Part shown: one piece after another, positions 14,517 to 23,682 of the stretch
Layout: the number at the start of each line of letters is the position of its first letter
How positions within the stretch are numbered: the stretch's first letter is position 1
DNA from: Microbacterium sp. APC 3901
GTDB taxonomy: Bacteria; Actinomycetota; Actinomycetes; Actinomycetales; Microbacteriaceae
Length of the DNA: 64,000 nucleotides
Assembly: GCF_030407765.1 (NCBI RefSeq)
Contig: NZ_JASDCU010000006.1
Coordinates: 124,001 to 188,000, forward strand
Direction: 5' to 3'
Notes under the pieces: generated by a model
The model's database searches: none
Told to the model about the DNA's origin: nothing
The model's input: only the letters and a program-made list of their open reading frames with translations
Made by a program: the position numbers and the translations under genes

Positions 14517-15138
14517 GGGACCTGATCTGCCCGTTGTGCCCGGGGCCCAGCGGAACCTGGGAGCCGAAGAGCTCTTCCGTCGTCTGGCGACGTCGATCGC
14601 CGACGGAACCTATGCGCCCGGCGCGAAACTGAGCGACAAGGCGATCGCCGACGACCTCGGCGTCACCCGCACTCCGGTCCGAGAGGCCGTGCAGCGACTC
14701 GCGCGAGCGGGGCTGATGGAAGTCCATGCGAATCGCTATTCGATGGTCACCGACATCACCGACGAGCGCTCGCGCATCACCCGCGAATTCGCCGCGTCCC
14801 AGGGCGGGGAGATCATCCGCGAGGCCGCGCTCGCACTCTCCGAAGCAGACCTCGCCATCGCGTGCGAGCTGATCGGCGACGCCATCGAGTCGGTCGAATC
14901 CGGCGAACGATGGATCGAGGCCCATGTCGAGTTGTTCGAATTCCTGACCGACCGTGCGCTGAACGATCTCTATCGACTGATGCTGAGCGACTTCTGGTAC
15001 CTCGTGTTCCGCGATCTGTACCTCGGCGCGCCGCGAGTGAACACGAGGGATTCCCTCGAGGAGCTCGAGTCCGCGATGCGCGCCCGCAGCGCGAACGCCG
15101 GCGTCAAGGCCGTGCAGAGGATGCTCCGACTGAAGTAG
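14515..15138 (+). CDS. GntR-family transcriptional regulator (FCD type)
   Basis: This 207-residue regulator has an N-terminal GntR winged helix (GAKLSDKAIADDLGVTRTPV, then REAVQRLARAGLMEV, about residues 37-75) followed by an all-helical FCD-like effector domain. The ATG at 14515 has no ribosome-binding site and lies six bases after a TAATAT box, so a leaderless start is likely. The palindrome at 14507-14516 over the start suggests negative autoregulation. The next gene, a permease 315 bp downstream, may be a target. FadR/VanR-group proteins respond to small carboxylates; the ligand here is unknown. Confidence 0.88.
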   Translation: MGPDLPVVPGAQRNLGAEELFRRLATSIADGTYAPGAKLSDKAIADDLGVTRTPVREAVQRLARAGLMEVHANRYSMVTDITDERSRITREFAASQGGEIIREAALALSEADLAIACELIGDAIESVESGERWIEAHVELFEFLTDRALNDLYRLMLSDFWYLVFRDLYLGAPRVNTRDSLEELESAMRARSANAGVKAVQRMLRLK

Positions 15139-15162
15139 CGGATCGACTCCGAGAAGTTGGTT

Positions 15163-15193
15163 CCGGTCCCCCGCGCCCGAACGGGGGGACCGG
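15163..15193 (+). terminator. Terminator after the GntR gene
   Basis: CCGGTCCCCC (15163-15172) pairs perfectly with GGGGGACCGG (15184-15193) across an 11-nt loop, 24 bases after the GntR stop. Confidence 0.65.
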
Positions 15194-15453
15194 AGCAGTC
15201 GATGAGAAGGTCCGCATGCGCACCCACCCCCATGTGGGCGCTCAAGACCGAGAGACTCGAGGGCACCGTCTGGTTCGACCGACGGTCGAGCGGCAGAATG
15301 CGGCTCGTCGTGTTGCCAGCGTATTGGCGAGGCGTGTCCTGACGCTGATCGGGGCCCGACCATTGACGTGGAGGCTCTCGAACTGCTAAGCCGACATCCC
15401 GCACGCGATCGACCGGTGACGACCACCGGCTCCGGGCTGGATACGCTCGAACC
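15194..15453. other. Intergenic region upstream of the permease
   Basis: No credible gene is seen here. It holds a small inverted repeat, CCGGTG (15413-15418) / CACCGG (15424-15429), located about 13 bases before the -10 box of the permease and possibly an operator. Confidence 0.4.
15442..15447 (+). promoter_or_regulatory. -10 box of a leaderless-type promoter (permease)
   Basis: TACGCT is followed by six bases and then the ATG at 15454; no ribosome-binding site is present. Confidence 0.55.
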
Positions 15454-16374
15454 ATGCTCGAGACGTTCACCGGATTCGCGGTCGTGGGGGTGGCGATCGC
15501 CCTCGGGTACCTGCTCGGGCGGATCGATCTGCTCGGCCCGCACGCCCGGCATGTGCTCGGCCGCCTGATCTTCTTCGTGCTGTCGCCATTCCTGCTCTTC
15601 ACCGTGCTCTCCCATGCCGATGCGAAGATGCTCTTCTCCTCGCTGCTCCCCGTCTCGGCGATAGCGGCCGTCACGATCATCGCGATCTACACGCTGGTGG
15701 CGCGACTCTGGTGGAGGCGTCCCGTCGGAGAGACGCTGATCGGCGCCCTGTCGGCGGGGCAGGTCAACTCGAACAACATCGGCATCCCGCTGTCTCTCTA
15801 CCTGCTCGGCAGCGCCGCCTACCCCGCGCCGGTGGTGCTCCTGCAGCTGCTGATCTTCACGCCGGTCTCGCTGACGATCCTCGACGCCGTCACGAGCGAC
15901 CGCGTCTCGCTGCGCAACACCTTCGTTCGCACGGCGACCAACCCGATCATCATCGCCTCGCTCCTCGGAACCCTCGTCTCGGTGCTGGGCATCACAGTTC
16001 CGCCCATCGTCATGGAGCCCGCGCAGCTGATCGCCGATGCTGCCGTGCCGGTGCTGCTGATCAGCTACGGCATCTCACTGCACGGCCAGCGCGTCCTCGG
16101 AGCCTCAGGACACCGCCGGGACATCATCGTCGCCACATCGCTCAAGCTCATCGCGATGCCGCTGATCGCCTGGGTCGTGGCGGAATTCGTCTTCGGGCTG
16201 TCGTCGGCCGAGGTGCTGATCGTCGTCATCCTCGCGGCGCTTCCGACCGCCCAGAACGTCTTCAACTACTCGCAGCGCTACGACATCGGCGAGACCATCT
16301 CGCGTGACACCGTGTTCCTGACCACGCTCGGCTGCCTGCCTGTGCTGATCCTCATCATGTTCCTGCTGGGTTGA
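15454..16374 (+). CDS. Auxin efflux carrier-family (AEC) permease
   Basis: This 306-residue protein has about ten hydrophobic helices. The characteristic early segment GQVNSNNIGIPLSLYLLG and the C-terminal half ILAALPTAQNVFNYSQRY match the AEC family, which exports or imports small carboxylates such as malonate or malate. It is preceded by a leaderless-type promoter and by a GntR regulator, which may control it. The transported compound is unknown. Confidence 0.88.
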   Translation: MLETFTGFAVVGVAIALGYLLGRIDLLGPHARHVLGRLIFFVLSPFLLFTVLSHADAKMLFSSLLPVSAIAAVTIIAIYTLVARLWWRRPVGETLIGALSAGQVNSNNIGIPLSLYLLGSAAYPAPVVLLQLLIFTPVSLTILDAVTSDRVSLRNTFVRTATNPIIIASLLGTLVSVLGITVPPIVMEPAQLIADAAVPVLLISYGISLHGQRVLGASGHRRDIIVATSLKLIAMPLIAWVVAEFVFGLSSAEVLIVVILAALPTAQNVFNYSQRYDIGETISRDTVFLTTLGCLPVLILIMFLLG

Positions 16375-16418
16375 ATGTTCCCGCGGGGCTGAGCACCGCG
16401 GCATCCCGCTCCTCCCCG

Positions 16419-16424
16419 TAGGTT
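16419..16424 (+). promoter_or_regulatory. -10 box of a leaderless-type promoter (167-aa protein)
   Basis: TAGGTT is followed by six bases and then the GTG at 16431. Confidence 0.45.
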
Positions 16425-16430
16425 GGATCC

Positions 16431-16934
16431 GTGGACAACCCGCTCATCTACATCGCAGTGATCGGCGCGATCCTCGTGCTGGCGATCTTCCTCCCCCGCT
16501 GGGTGCGCCGCTCGACGGATGCGGCCGGCGGGAGAGCAGGGCAGCGATACGCGACGACCCGCCTCACGGGGATCCTCGACGAACTGGGCACGACGCTGGT
16601 GCTGCACACGTCAGAGACGACCGCGCGCGAGATCGTCGACGGCGTCGTGCTGCAGCAGCCACGCAAGTTCACCCGGTTCGAGGGCGGCGGCTACGGCATC
16701 CGCTTCGTCGAGCCGGATGACGCTCTCGTGCGACTCGTCGACCATGAGGACGGAGTTCGGATGGAGGTCGAGAGCATCCGCGAGTATCTGGGCGTGCCGA
16801 ACACCTCGGAGTTCTGGGCAGACCTGCGCTCGGGCGTCTCCACGGCTGCCGCCGACAGGGGCATCGCGGTCTCCCCCGGACGGCCCGTCCACCACCGGCG
16901 CGACGAGGCGACCGGCACCTGGACACAGGGATAG
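16431..16934 (+). CDS. Membrane-anchored hypothetical protein (167 aa)
   Basis: This protein has one N-terminal transmembrane segment (LIYIAVIGAILVLAIFLPRW) and a soluble part of about 130 residues that is probably cytoplasmic, since a basic stretch (RRSTD) follows the helix. The soluble domain (GILDELGTTLVLHTSETTAR ... VHHRRDEATGTWTQG) is not recognised. The GTG start lies six bases after TAGGTT, so it is likely leaderless. It is followed by the DivIVA-like gene 168 bp downstream. It looks like a conserved actinobacterial protein of unknown function. Confidence 0.72.
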   Translation: MDNPLIYIAVIGAILVLAIFLPRWVRRSTDAAGGRAGQRYATTRLTGILDELGTTLVLHTSETTAREIVDGVVLQQPRKFTRFEGGGYGIRFVEPDDALVRLVDHEDGVRMEVESIREYLGVPNTSEFWADLRSGVSTAAADRGIAVSPGRPVHHRRDEATGTWTQG

Positions 16935-17102
16935 ATCGACAGCCCGTCGCGTACCGGAACATCGGGTGCATCTCACAGGCGCCGCAACTAGGCTGAGGTA
17001 TTGCTGATGACGCACCGGCCTCACCACTGTCGGCCCCGCGACGGCACCATTTCTCATCACAGCCCTCAGTCCCTCTGTGACCTGCGCCGGAAAGGCCGAC
17101 CA

Positions 17103-18521
17103 ATGAGCGAATCCCCCGACAACGACCGGACTCCCGACTTCTTCGACAAGCTGATCGAAGAGACACCGCGCGAGAACCCTCGCGAGCAGTCCGGCTTCAC
17201 CGCCTCCTTCCGCGGATACGACAAGGCCGAGGTCGATTCGGCTCTGAGCGCGCTGCGCAATCAACTCCAGCAGGCGAAGGCCGAGCTCGCCGCCACCGAG
17301 GCGCGCCACGAAGACACCGTCGAGGCGCTCCGCGAAGAAGAGCGCATCGCCCGCGAAGAACTCGAGGCCGAGCTTCTCGCCACCAAGGCGAAGGCCGCGG
17401 AGACCGAGCAGCAGGTGGCCACCCTGACCAACGAGCTCGTCGACACCCCGCGTGCCGACGGCCAGGAGGCACCGTCGCGTGAGCAGTTCGAGGCGATCCT
17501 CCGAGTCGCGGAAGAGCAGGCGAACGTGCTCATCCAGAATGCGGCGGTGCAGGCAGACCGCCTGATGGCCGCAGCTCGCGAAGAGGTCACCACGCAGCGT
17601 GCCGAGGCGGATGCCGATGTCACCCGCATCATCGCGCACGCTCAGCACGACGCCGACCAGGTGCGACTGAAGATCGACACCGAGTACACCGCGCACCAGG
17701 CGACGCTCGAGCGTGAGGCCGCGCACGCCGCCGAGCGGGTGCACCAGGCCACGCAGGAGGCCACCGCGATCCGCACAGAGGCCGAGAAGGGCGCCGCTGC
17801 TCTGCGCTCCCTCGTCACCCGCGAGACGACTCAGCTGCGCGCCGAGGCGGAGCGCGAGGTTCGCGAGATGAACGCCCGCGTCCTCGAGTTCGAGGAGACG
17901 CTGACCCGACGCCAGGACGACGCCCAGCAGGAGTTCCTCGTGCTGCACAACCAGGCCGTAGCCCACGCCGAGCGCATCACCAACGACGCCAACGAGCAGG
18001 TCGCCGCATCGCTCGATCACGCACAGCGCATCTCCGCGAAGGCCGACGACTACGAGCGGCTGATGCGCTCGCAGGCGCAGACCATCGAAGCGGATGCTCA
18101 GGTGCGTGCCCGCGACACACTCGACCGTGCACGTGTGAAGTCGCAGAAGATCGTCGACTCGGTGACGGGTCACACTTCTGCGGTGCTGCGGGACGCCGAG
18201 GACCAGGCGCGGCAGCTGCGCTGGCAGCAGCAGCAGCTCGCCAGCTTCATGGCCGAGGTGCGTGAGCTGATCCGCCCGGAAGGCATCTTCAGCGATCAGC
18301 AGGCAGGCGACTCCGTCGCCACGGTGGCGGACGCTGACGCTGACGTCGACCCGCTCGATGCCGAGATCGTCGAGGACGACCAGGACGAGACCGCAGAGCC
18401 CGTCGAGGAGTTCCGCGGCGACGAAGCCCTCGACGACGAGATCCTCGACGATGACGCCGAAACCATCGACGGCAAGATCACGATCGAGGTCGTCGAGACC
18501 GACGAGAAGGCCTCGCGCTGA
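17103..18521 (+). CDS. DivIVA-domain coiled-coil protein
   Basis: This 472-residue protein starts at MSESPDNDRTPDFF, with GGAAAGG upstream. The N-terminal FTASFRGYDKAEVDSALSAL (about 33-52) matches the membrane-binding DivIVA/Wag31 motif (F-RGYD--EVD). Residues from about 55 to 400 form a very long coiled coil rich in Ala, Glu, Arg and Gln, and the last 60 residues are strongly acidic. DivIVA proteins mark the cell pole or septum and recruit wall synthesis. This is probably a second, larger family member rather than the essential wag31, which normally sits beside ftsZ genes. A strong terminator follows. Confidence 0.85.
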   Translation: MSESPDNDRTPDFFDKLIEETPRENPREQSGFTASFRGYDKAEVDSALSALRNQLQQAKAELAATEARHEDTVEALREEERIAREELEAELLATKAKAAETEQQVATLTNELVDTPRADGQEAPSREQFEAILRVAEEQANVLIQNAAVQADRLMAAAREEVTTQRAEADADVTRIIAHAQHDADQVRLKIDTEYTAHQATLEREAAHAAERVHQATQEATAIRTEAEKGAAALRSLVTRETTQLRAEAEREVREMNARVLEFEETLTRRQDDAQQEFLVLHNQAVAHAERITNDANEQVAASLDHAQRISAKADDYERLMRSQAQTIEADAQVRARDTLDRARVKSQKIVDSVTGHTSAVLRDAEDQARQLRWQQQQLASFMAEVRELIRPEGIFSDQQAGDSVATVADADADVDPLDAEIVEDDQDETAEPVEEFRGDEALDDEILDDDAETIDGKITIEVVETDEKASR

Positions 18522-18537
18522 CCTCCATCGCCTGACG

Positions 18538-18576
18538 AACAGGGGCGTGAGCGGACACTCCGCTCACGCCCCTGTT
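18538..18576. terminator. Strong bidirectional stem-loop terminator
   Basis: A perfect stem of about 17 bp, AACAGGGGCGTGAGCGG / CCGCTCACGCCCCTGTT, with a 5-nt loop lies directly after the DivIVA-like gene. Confidence 0.8.
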
Positions 18577-18667
18577 CTGTCCGGTACGGGCATCCACCGA
18601 TCGGGGGATGCCCGAGTCCGCCGTTTCACGGCTACCGCGCGAGCTCGACTACGGGCACGCTGGGAAC

Positions 18668-19573
18668 ATGACAGACAGCGTGATCGAGGTACGGGACCTC
18701 CGCAAGGACTACGGCGGGTCCGCTGCCGTGGACGGCATCACCTTCGACATCCGCAGGGGTGAGACGTTCGCTCTGCTCGGCCCGAACGGCGCGGGAAAGT
18801 CGACGACCATCGAGATCCTCGAGGGATATCGACACCGCACGTCCGGCGAGGTGCGTGTGCTCGGTGTAGACCCGCAGCGTGGCGGCCTCGACTGGAAGGC
18901 GCGCCTGGGCATCGTGCTGCAGTCGACCGGCGAAGCGGGCAACTTCACCGTGCGTGAGCTGCTCACCGAGTTCGCCGGGTACTACCCGCACCCCCGCGAC
19001 ATCGATGAGGTCATCGCGGCGGTGGGCCTCGAGCAGAAGCAGCGCTCCCGCGCGGGAAAGCTGTCCGGCGGCCAGCAGCGCCGCCTCGACGTCGCCCTGG
19101 GGATCATCGGTCGACCCGAGATGCTGTTCCTCGACGAACCCACCACGGGGTTCGACCCCGAGGCGCGACGCCAGTTCTGGGAACTCATCCGCTCGCTGAA
19201 AGCGGAGGGAACGAGCATCCTGCTGACCACGCACTACCTCGACGAGGCGGCTCAGCTCGGCGACCGCGCCGCGGTCATCGCAGCGGGGCGGATCGCCGCG
19301 ATCGGACCGATCGACGAGATCGGCGGCCCGGACGCACGCACGCCGGTCGTGCGCTGGCGGGATGCGAAGGGCACCCGTCATGAACAGCGAACGTCGAACC
19401 CCGGAGCATTCGTCTCGGAGCTGCAGAGGACGGTCGGCGAACCGGACGCCCTGGAGGTCGTGCGCCCGACCCTCGAGGACATCTACCTCGGCCTGATCCG
19501 GGAGCACGACGCCGCATCCGCCACCGACCCCACGACAGACGCCAGCCGCACCGACCTGAAGGAGCCGGCATGA
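18668..19573 (+). CDS. ABC transporter ATP-binding protein (drug exporter type)
   Basis: This 301-residue ATPase shows Walker A (GPNGAGKST, about 40-48), the signature LSGGQQRR, Walker B (EMLFLDEPTTGFDPEA) and the H-loop LLTTHYLDEA, in the order typical of DrrA/CcmA-type exporters. The ATG at 18668 is chosen because the family N-terminus (SVIEVRDLRKDYGG) starts there; the frame opens 60 bases earlier. It overlaps the permease gene in ATGA. With the permease it should export a lipid-like or antibiotic compound. The downstream two-component genes suggest induction by envelope or drug stress. Confidence 0.93.
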   Translation: MTDSVIEVRDLRKDYGGSAAVDGITFDIRRGETFALLGPNGAGKSTTIEILEGYRHRTSGEVRVLGVDPQRGGLDWKARLGIVLQSTGEAGNFTVRELLTEFAGYYPHPRDIDEVIAAVGLEQKQRSRAGKLSGGQQRRLDVALGIIGRPEMLFLDEPTTGFDPEARRQFWELIRSLKAEGTSILLTTHYLDEAAQLGDRAAVIAAGRIAAIGPIDEIGGPDARTPVVRWRDAKGTRHEQRTSNPGAFVSELQRTVGEPDALEVVRPTLEDIYLGLIREHDAASATDPTTDASRTDLKEPA

Positions 19574-20403
19574 GCACCACGACCGCGCCGACGCGCTTCG
19601 GTCTCCCCCGCACCATCCGGCTCGGCGTGCGTCGCATCGGCTTCGAGCTGCGACAGTACTTCCGTGCGGGCGATCAGGTCTTCTTCACCTTCCTGTTCCC
19701 CACCGTGATGTATCTGATCTTCGCGACCATCTTCACCGGCGACGTCGGCGAGGGCGCCGACAAGGTCAGCATGGCGACCTACTACCTCCCCGGGCTCATC
19801 GCGGGTGGCATCTTCCTCTCGGGGGTGCAGGGCCTGTCGATCGAGATCGCCGTGGAGAAGAGCGACGGCACGCTGAAACGCCTCGGCAGCACCCCGATCT
19901 CGCCTGCCACCTACTTCATCGGCAAGATCGGCGAGGTCTTCGTCACAGCGATCCTGCAGATGGCGCTGCTCCTCACCGTCGCGGTCGTGCTGTACAAGGT
20001 GCAGCTGCCCTCTGATGCCGAGTCGTGGGGCCTCTTCGCCTGGGTGTTCGTGCTCGGCCTGCTCTCGTGCACGCTGCTCGGCATCGCCCTGTCGGCGCTC
20101 CCCCGTTCGGGCAAGACCGCCTCGGCGGTTGTGATCCCGGTTGTCCTGCTGCTGCAGTTCATCTCCGGTGTCTACATCGCCTTCTCGGCGCTGCCCGAGT
20201 GGCTGCAGAACGTCGCCGGCGTCTTCCCGCTCAAGTGGATCGCGCAGGGGATGCGCGCGGCGATCCTGCCCGACTCGTTCAAGGCCGCAGAACCGGGCGG
20301 CGAGTGGGCCCTCGGTCTCGTCGCGATCATGCTGGCGATCTGGCTCCTCGCAGGCTTCATCCTCAGCCGCGCGACCTTCCGGTGGATCCGACAGAGCGGA
20401 TGA
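19570..20403 (+). CDS. ABC-2 type transporter permease
   Basis: This 277-residue protein has about six helices. The N-terminal FELRQYFRAGDQVFFTFLFP and the inner segment EKSDGTLKRLGSTPISPATY are typical of ABC-2 permeases of the DrrB group. It starts within the stop of the ATPase (ATGA). It forms the membrane channel of a drug or lipid exporter and is followed about 95 bp later by the sensor kinase gene. Confidence 0.92.
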   Translation: MSTTTAPTRFGLPRTIRLGVRRIGFELRQYFRAGDQVFFTFLFPTVMYLIFATIFTGDVGEGADKVSMATYYLPGLIAGGIFLSGVQGLSIEIAVEKSDGTLKRLGSTPISPATYFIGKIGEVFVTAILQMALLLTVAVVLYKVQLPSDAESWGLFAWVFVLGLLSCTLLGIALSALPRSGKTASAVVIPVVLLLQFISGVYIAFSALPEWLQNVAGVFPLKWIAQGMRAAILPDSFKAAEPGGEWALGLVAIMLAIWLLAGFILSRATFRWIRQSG

Positions 20404-20497
20404 CACCGGCACCCCTGACGCCCGGGCACCCGGTTCGACTCCTGCACGGCACCGGGCCACGCCACGGGGCGTGCGGAACAGTGGAAGAGTGGTGCGC

Positions 20498-21725
20498 ATG
20501 AGTCGCGTGATCCGTCGAGAGCGCCTGGGGTGGGACATCGCCGCGACCGCGCTGCTGCTCGCGGTGGCCGGCCTCTCCCTCTCCATCCCGCAGAGCTTCG
20601 CCGGAGCACAGGCCGTGCTCATCGCCATCACCGTCGGGGTCTTCCTCATCTACGCATTCGGTGCGCGCGCCTACGTGGGGATCCACGAGGGCGTCGAGGA
20701 TCCTGCGCCCGCTGTCTCGGCGTTGCTGCAGATCGGGATGATCTCGCTTCTCACGGTGGGTGTCGCGATCGAGCCGAACATGCTGCTGCTGCAGACCCTG
20801 GTGCTGCCGCTCATCTGGATGACATCGCGATCGACCCTGCAGGCCGTTCTGGTCACGCTGGGCAACGGCGTCGTGCTCGGCCTCGCCTACGGCTACTGGG
20901 GCGACTTCACCGCCGACGCCCTCAGCACGGGCTTCATCTCATCCGGGTTGTCGACGGCGTTCAGCCTCGCTCTCGGCCTCTGGATCACGCGCATCGCCGA
21001 GTGGGGAGTCGAACGCCAGCGTCTGCTCGCGGATCTGACCGCCGCTCAGGCGGGTCTCGAGACGGCGAGCCGAGAAGCCGGTGCGATCGAGGAGCGCGCT
21101 CGTCTCGCTCGCGATGTCCACGACACGATCGCCCAGAGCCTGACGAGCATCGTCATGCTCGCAGAGCGCGCGCGCCGTGACGGCTCGCCAGCGGCCATCG
21201 AGCTGATCGAGAGCGCGGCAAGAGAGGCGCTCGTCGAAGCCAGAGCTCTCGTGGCTGTGACCTCGCCTGCACCGTCCGCCGAGTCCCTCGGAGACGCGCT
21301 CCGTCGCCTCGGGGACCGGTTCGCAAGAGAGACCGGCATGCGCGTCGACGTGTCTGCATCGGATGCCGTGCTGGCGCGAGACGTGCAGGTCGTCCTGCTG
21401 CGCTGCGCGCAGGAGGGGCCTTGCGAACGTGCGCAAGCACTCCGGTGCCGCATCCGCTGAAGTCACTCTCGCGATCTCCGACGCGGCGGAGCTCCGCGTC
21501 CGCGATGACGGTCGTGGGCTCGGCGGCGTCTCGATCGACGATGACCGGGGTTTCGGCCTTGCCGGGATGCGGGAGCGCGTGGCCCTCGTCGGCGGCAGCC
21601 TGACCGTCGCAGACGGAGACGGAGACGGAGCCGGAGCCGGGGCCGGGGCCGGCACGGACCTGACCGTGCGCATCCCGCTGCGCGCCGACGCGAACGTCGA
21701 GGCCGAGAGGGAGACGACGCCATGA
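20498..21725 (+). pseudogene. Two-component sensor histidine kinase, frameshifted
   Basis: The first frame encodes several hydrophobic helices, a linker coiled coil and a HisKA_3 H-box (ERARLARDVHDTIAQSLTSI, His about residue 207). It continues to VVLLRCAQEG and then leaves the family sequence at about 21416-21421. Another frame immediately continues the ATPase domain: LANVRKHSGA (N-box), RVRDDGRGLGG (G1) and GFGLAGMRERV (G2), ending in the ATGA overlap with the response regulator. One extra base in AGGAGGGGCCTTGCG explains the break; GGGGCTTGCG would restore EGLANVRKHS. Either the gene is inactivated or the base is a sequencing error. LiaS/DesK-type kinase. The Gly/Asp/Ala repeat GDGDGAGAGAGAG near the end is unusual. 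Confidence 0.8.
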
Positions 21726-22345
21726 TCCGAGTCGTCGTCGTCGATGACCATCCCATCGTGCGGTCCGGCATCGTGGGACTCCTCGCGCTCGATACCGGTC
21801 TCGAAGTCGTCGGGCAGGCGGCGAACGGCGCCGAGGCGGTCGACCTCGCCACCCGCCTGCGCCCCGATGTGGTGCTGATGGATCTCCGGATGCCCGGCAC
21901 CTCCGGCATCGAGGCGACGTCGCGCATCGCGACCGAGTTGCCCGGAGTGCACGTGCTGGTGCTGACGACGTACGAGACCGACGACGACATCCTCGGCGCG
22001 ATCGAGGCCGGAGCGAGCGGCTACCTCCTCAAGGCCGCACCGCAGGAGGAGATCGTCGCAGGAATCCGTGCCGTGGCCGAAGGCCACACGGTCCTCGCCC
22101 CGACGATCGCCGCCACGCTCGTCACTCGGATGCGCGGCGACCGATCTGTGAGACCTCAGTTGAGTCCGCGGGAGCTCGAGGTCCTCCGACTCGTCGCGGC
22201 CGGTCGCAGCAATCCGGAGATCGCTCGAGAGCTGTTCATCGGCGAGGCCACGGTGAAGACGCACCTGATCCACGTGTTCGAGAAGCTCGAGGTCTCCGAC
22301 CGCACGCGAGCCGTGACGCTGGCACTCGAACTCGGTCTGATCTAG
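21722..22345 (+). CDS. NarL/LuxR-family response regulator
   Basis: This 207-residue protein has a receiver domain with VVVVDDHPIV (acidic pocket), the phosphorylated Asp at about residue 54 (VLMDLRMPG) and the conserved Lys in GYLLKAA. It ends with a LuxR helix-turn-helix (LSPRELEVLRLVAAGRSNPE, then IARELFIGEATVKTHL). It overlaps the frameshifted kinase gene in ATGA. The order ABC exporter, kinase, regulator is a typical self-contained stress-response exporter locus; the regulator probably activates the exporter genes. If the kinase is dead, this regulator may be orphaned. Confidence 0.93.
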   Translation: MIRVVVVDDHPIVRSGIVGLLALDTGLEVVGQAANGAEAVDLATRLRPDVVLMDLRMPGTSGIEATSRIATELPGVHVLVLTTYETDDDILGAIEAGASGYLLKAAPQEEIVAGIRAVAEGHTVLAPTIAATLVTRMRGDRSVRPQLSPRELEVLRLVAAGRSNPEIARELFIGEATVKTHLIHVFEKLEVSDRTRAVTLALELGLI

Positions 22346-22362
22346 ACGACGACGCACGACGC

Positions 22363-22396
22363 GAACGGCCCCCATCCCGAGGGATGGGGGCCGTTC
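22363..22396. terminator. Bidirectional terminator between converging genes
   Basis: GAACGGCCCCCATCCC and GGGATGGGGGCCGTTC are perfect inverted repeats in the gap between the response regulator and the desaturase, serving both directions. Confidence 0.8.
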
Positions 22397-22416
22397 GAAT
22401 CGACGTCGTGGGCGGT

Positions 22417-23580
22417 CTACGCGCGGACGAACTGCGCGGCTGCGGGGCAGTCGAACGGATCGGCACCGGCCGCGAGGCCGACACGGTTGAGGTACTCGAT
22501 GACGATCGCGTACGAGCGCAGGAGGCTCGTCTCGGTGTACGGCACGTCGTTCGAGATGCAGTAGTCGCGGACGATCTCGCGAGCCTTGGCGAGGTTCGGG
22601 CGCGGCATGTTCGGGAACAGGTGGTGCTCGACCTGGTAGTTGAGACCGCCCATGAGCCAGGTGGCCCACCATCCGCCGCGGATGTTGCGCGAGGTGCGCA
22701 CCTGCTTCGAGAAGAAGTCGAGGCGAGCGTTCGGGTCGATGATCGGCATGCCCTTGTGGTTCGGAGCGAACGACGCCCCCATGTAGACGCCGAAGACGGC
22801 GAGCTGCACGCCCATGAAGGCGAACGCCATGCCGAGCGGCAGCATCAGGAAGACAGGGACCAGGACGATCGCGAAGCGGAGCGCGATCAGGCCCAGCTCG
22901 ATCCAGCGGCCCTTGGCCTTCTTGCTCGTCACGAGGTGCTTGACGCCGAGGTAGTGGAGGTTGAGTCCCTCGAGCGTCAGGAGCGGGAAGAACAGCCAGC
23001 CCTGCTTGCGCGTGATCAGGCGGACGATGCCACGCGACTGCGCCGCATCCGTTTCGAGGAACGAGATCGTGTCGACCTCGATGTCGGGATCCTTGCCGAC
23101 CTGGTTCGGGTTTCCGTGGTGCTTGGTGTGCTTGGAATCCCACCACGAGTAGCTGATGCCGACGACGCCGGCAGCCAGGATGCGAGCGAGGCGGAAGTTC
23201 GCCGGGCCCGAGGTGAGGATCTGGCGGTGCGCCGCCTCATGGGCGAGGAACGCCACCTGTGTGAGGACGAGGCCGAGGCCGGCGGCGATCAGCAGCTGGA
23301 ACCAGCTGTCGCCGAGCAGGATGAAGCCGGTGATGAGGCCTCCGAGGGCGACGGCGAGGCCGGCGGCGACGAAGATGTAGAACCATCCGGCGCGCTGCAG
23401 AAGGCCGGTCTCCCTGACCACCTGCGACACCTGCTTGTAGGCGTGCGTCATCGGGGGGATCTCTGCGTTCCCGGCATACGTCTGGCGTACCGGTCCGAGC
23501 GTGGCTGCGGTCTTTTCGACCTGCGAAATGGAGATGTTGCTCTCCTGTCGATTGGAGCCCTTGAGCTGTGGTAAGCCCAA
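22417..23580 (-). CDS. Membrane fatty acid desaturase
   Basis: This protein of up to 387 residues has four hydrophobic helices and the three histidine boxes of acyl-lipid desaturases: HEAAH (about 114-118), HTKHH (about 151-155) and QVEHH (about 316-320), which bind the di-iron centre. It introduces a double bond into membrane fatty acids, usually to adapt to cold. The start is uncertain. The listed coordinate is a TTG; AGGAG at about 23547-23551 precedes VEKTAATLGP but is followed by no standard start codon at the right distance. An ATG at 23451 (MTHAYKQ) would give a shorter protein that keeps all boxes. Confidence 0.88.
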   Translation of the reverse strand: MGLPQLKGSNRQESNISISQVEKTAATLGPVRQTYAGNAEIPPMTHAYKQVSQVVRETGLLQRAGWFYIFVAAGLAVALGGLITGFILLGDSWFQLLIAAGLGLVLTQVAFLAHEAAHRQILTSGPANFRLARILAAGVVGISYSWWDSKHTKHHGNPNQVGKDPDIEVDTISFLETDAAQSRGIVRLITRKQGWLFFPLLTLEGLNLHYLGVKHLVTSKKAKGRWIELGLIALRFAIVLVPVFLMLPLGMAFAFMGVQLAVFGVYMGASFAPNHKGMPIIDPNARLDFFSKQVRTSRNIRGGWWATWLMGGLNYQVEHHLFPNMPRPNLAKAREIVRDYCISNDVPYTETSLLRSYAIVIEYLNRVGLAAGADPFDCPAAAQFVRA

Positions 23581-23682
23581 GGCAGATCGCCCAACGCTTA
23601 ACTCAACCTAACCCCCCGCGCATGCGCCGTGGGGAATACGTCGGCACCCCTTGACGATTCACAGGTGCTGTGAATGAAACGG

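Noticed and set aside
15194-15453. Small genes in the gap before the AEC permease
   Set aside because: Short frames here have no ribosome-binding site, no leaderless spacing and no recognisable composition.
16611-18173. 520-codon minus-strand frame opposite the DivIVA-like gene
   Set aside because: The coiled-coil gene on the plus strand has a start, DivIVA motif and terminator; the antisense frame has none.
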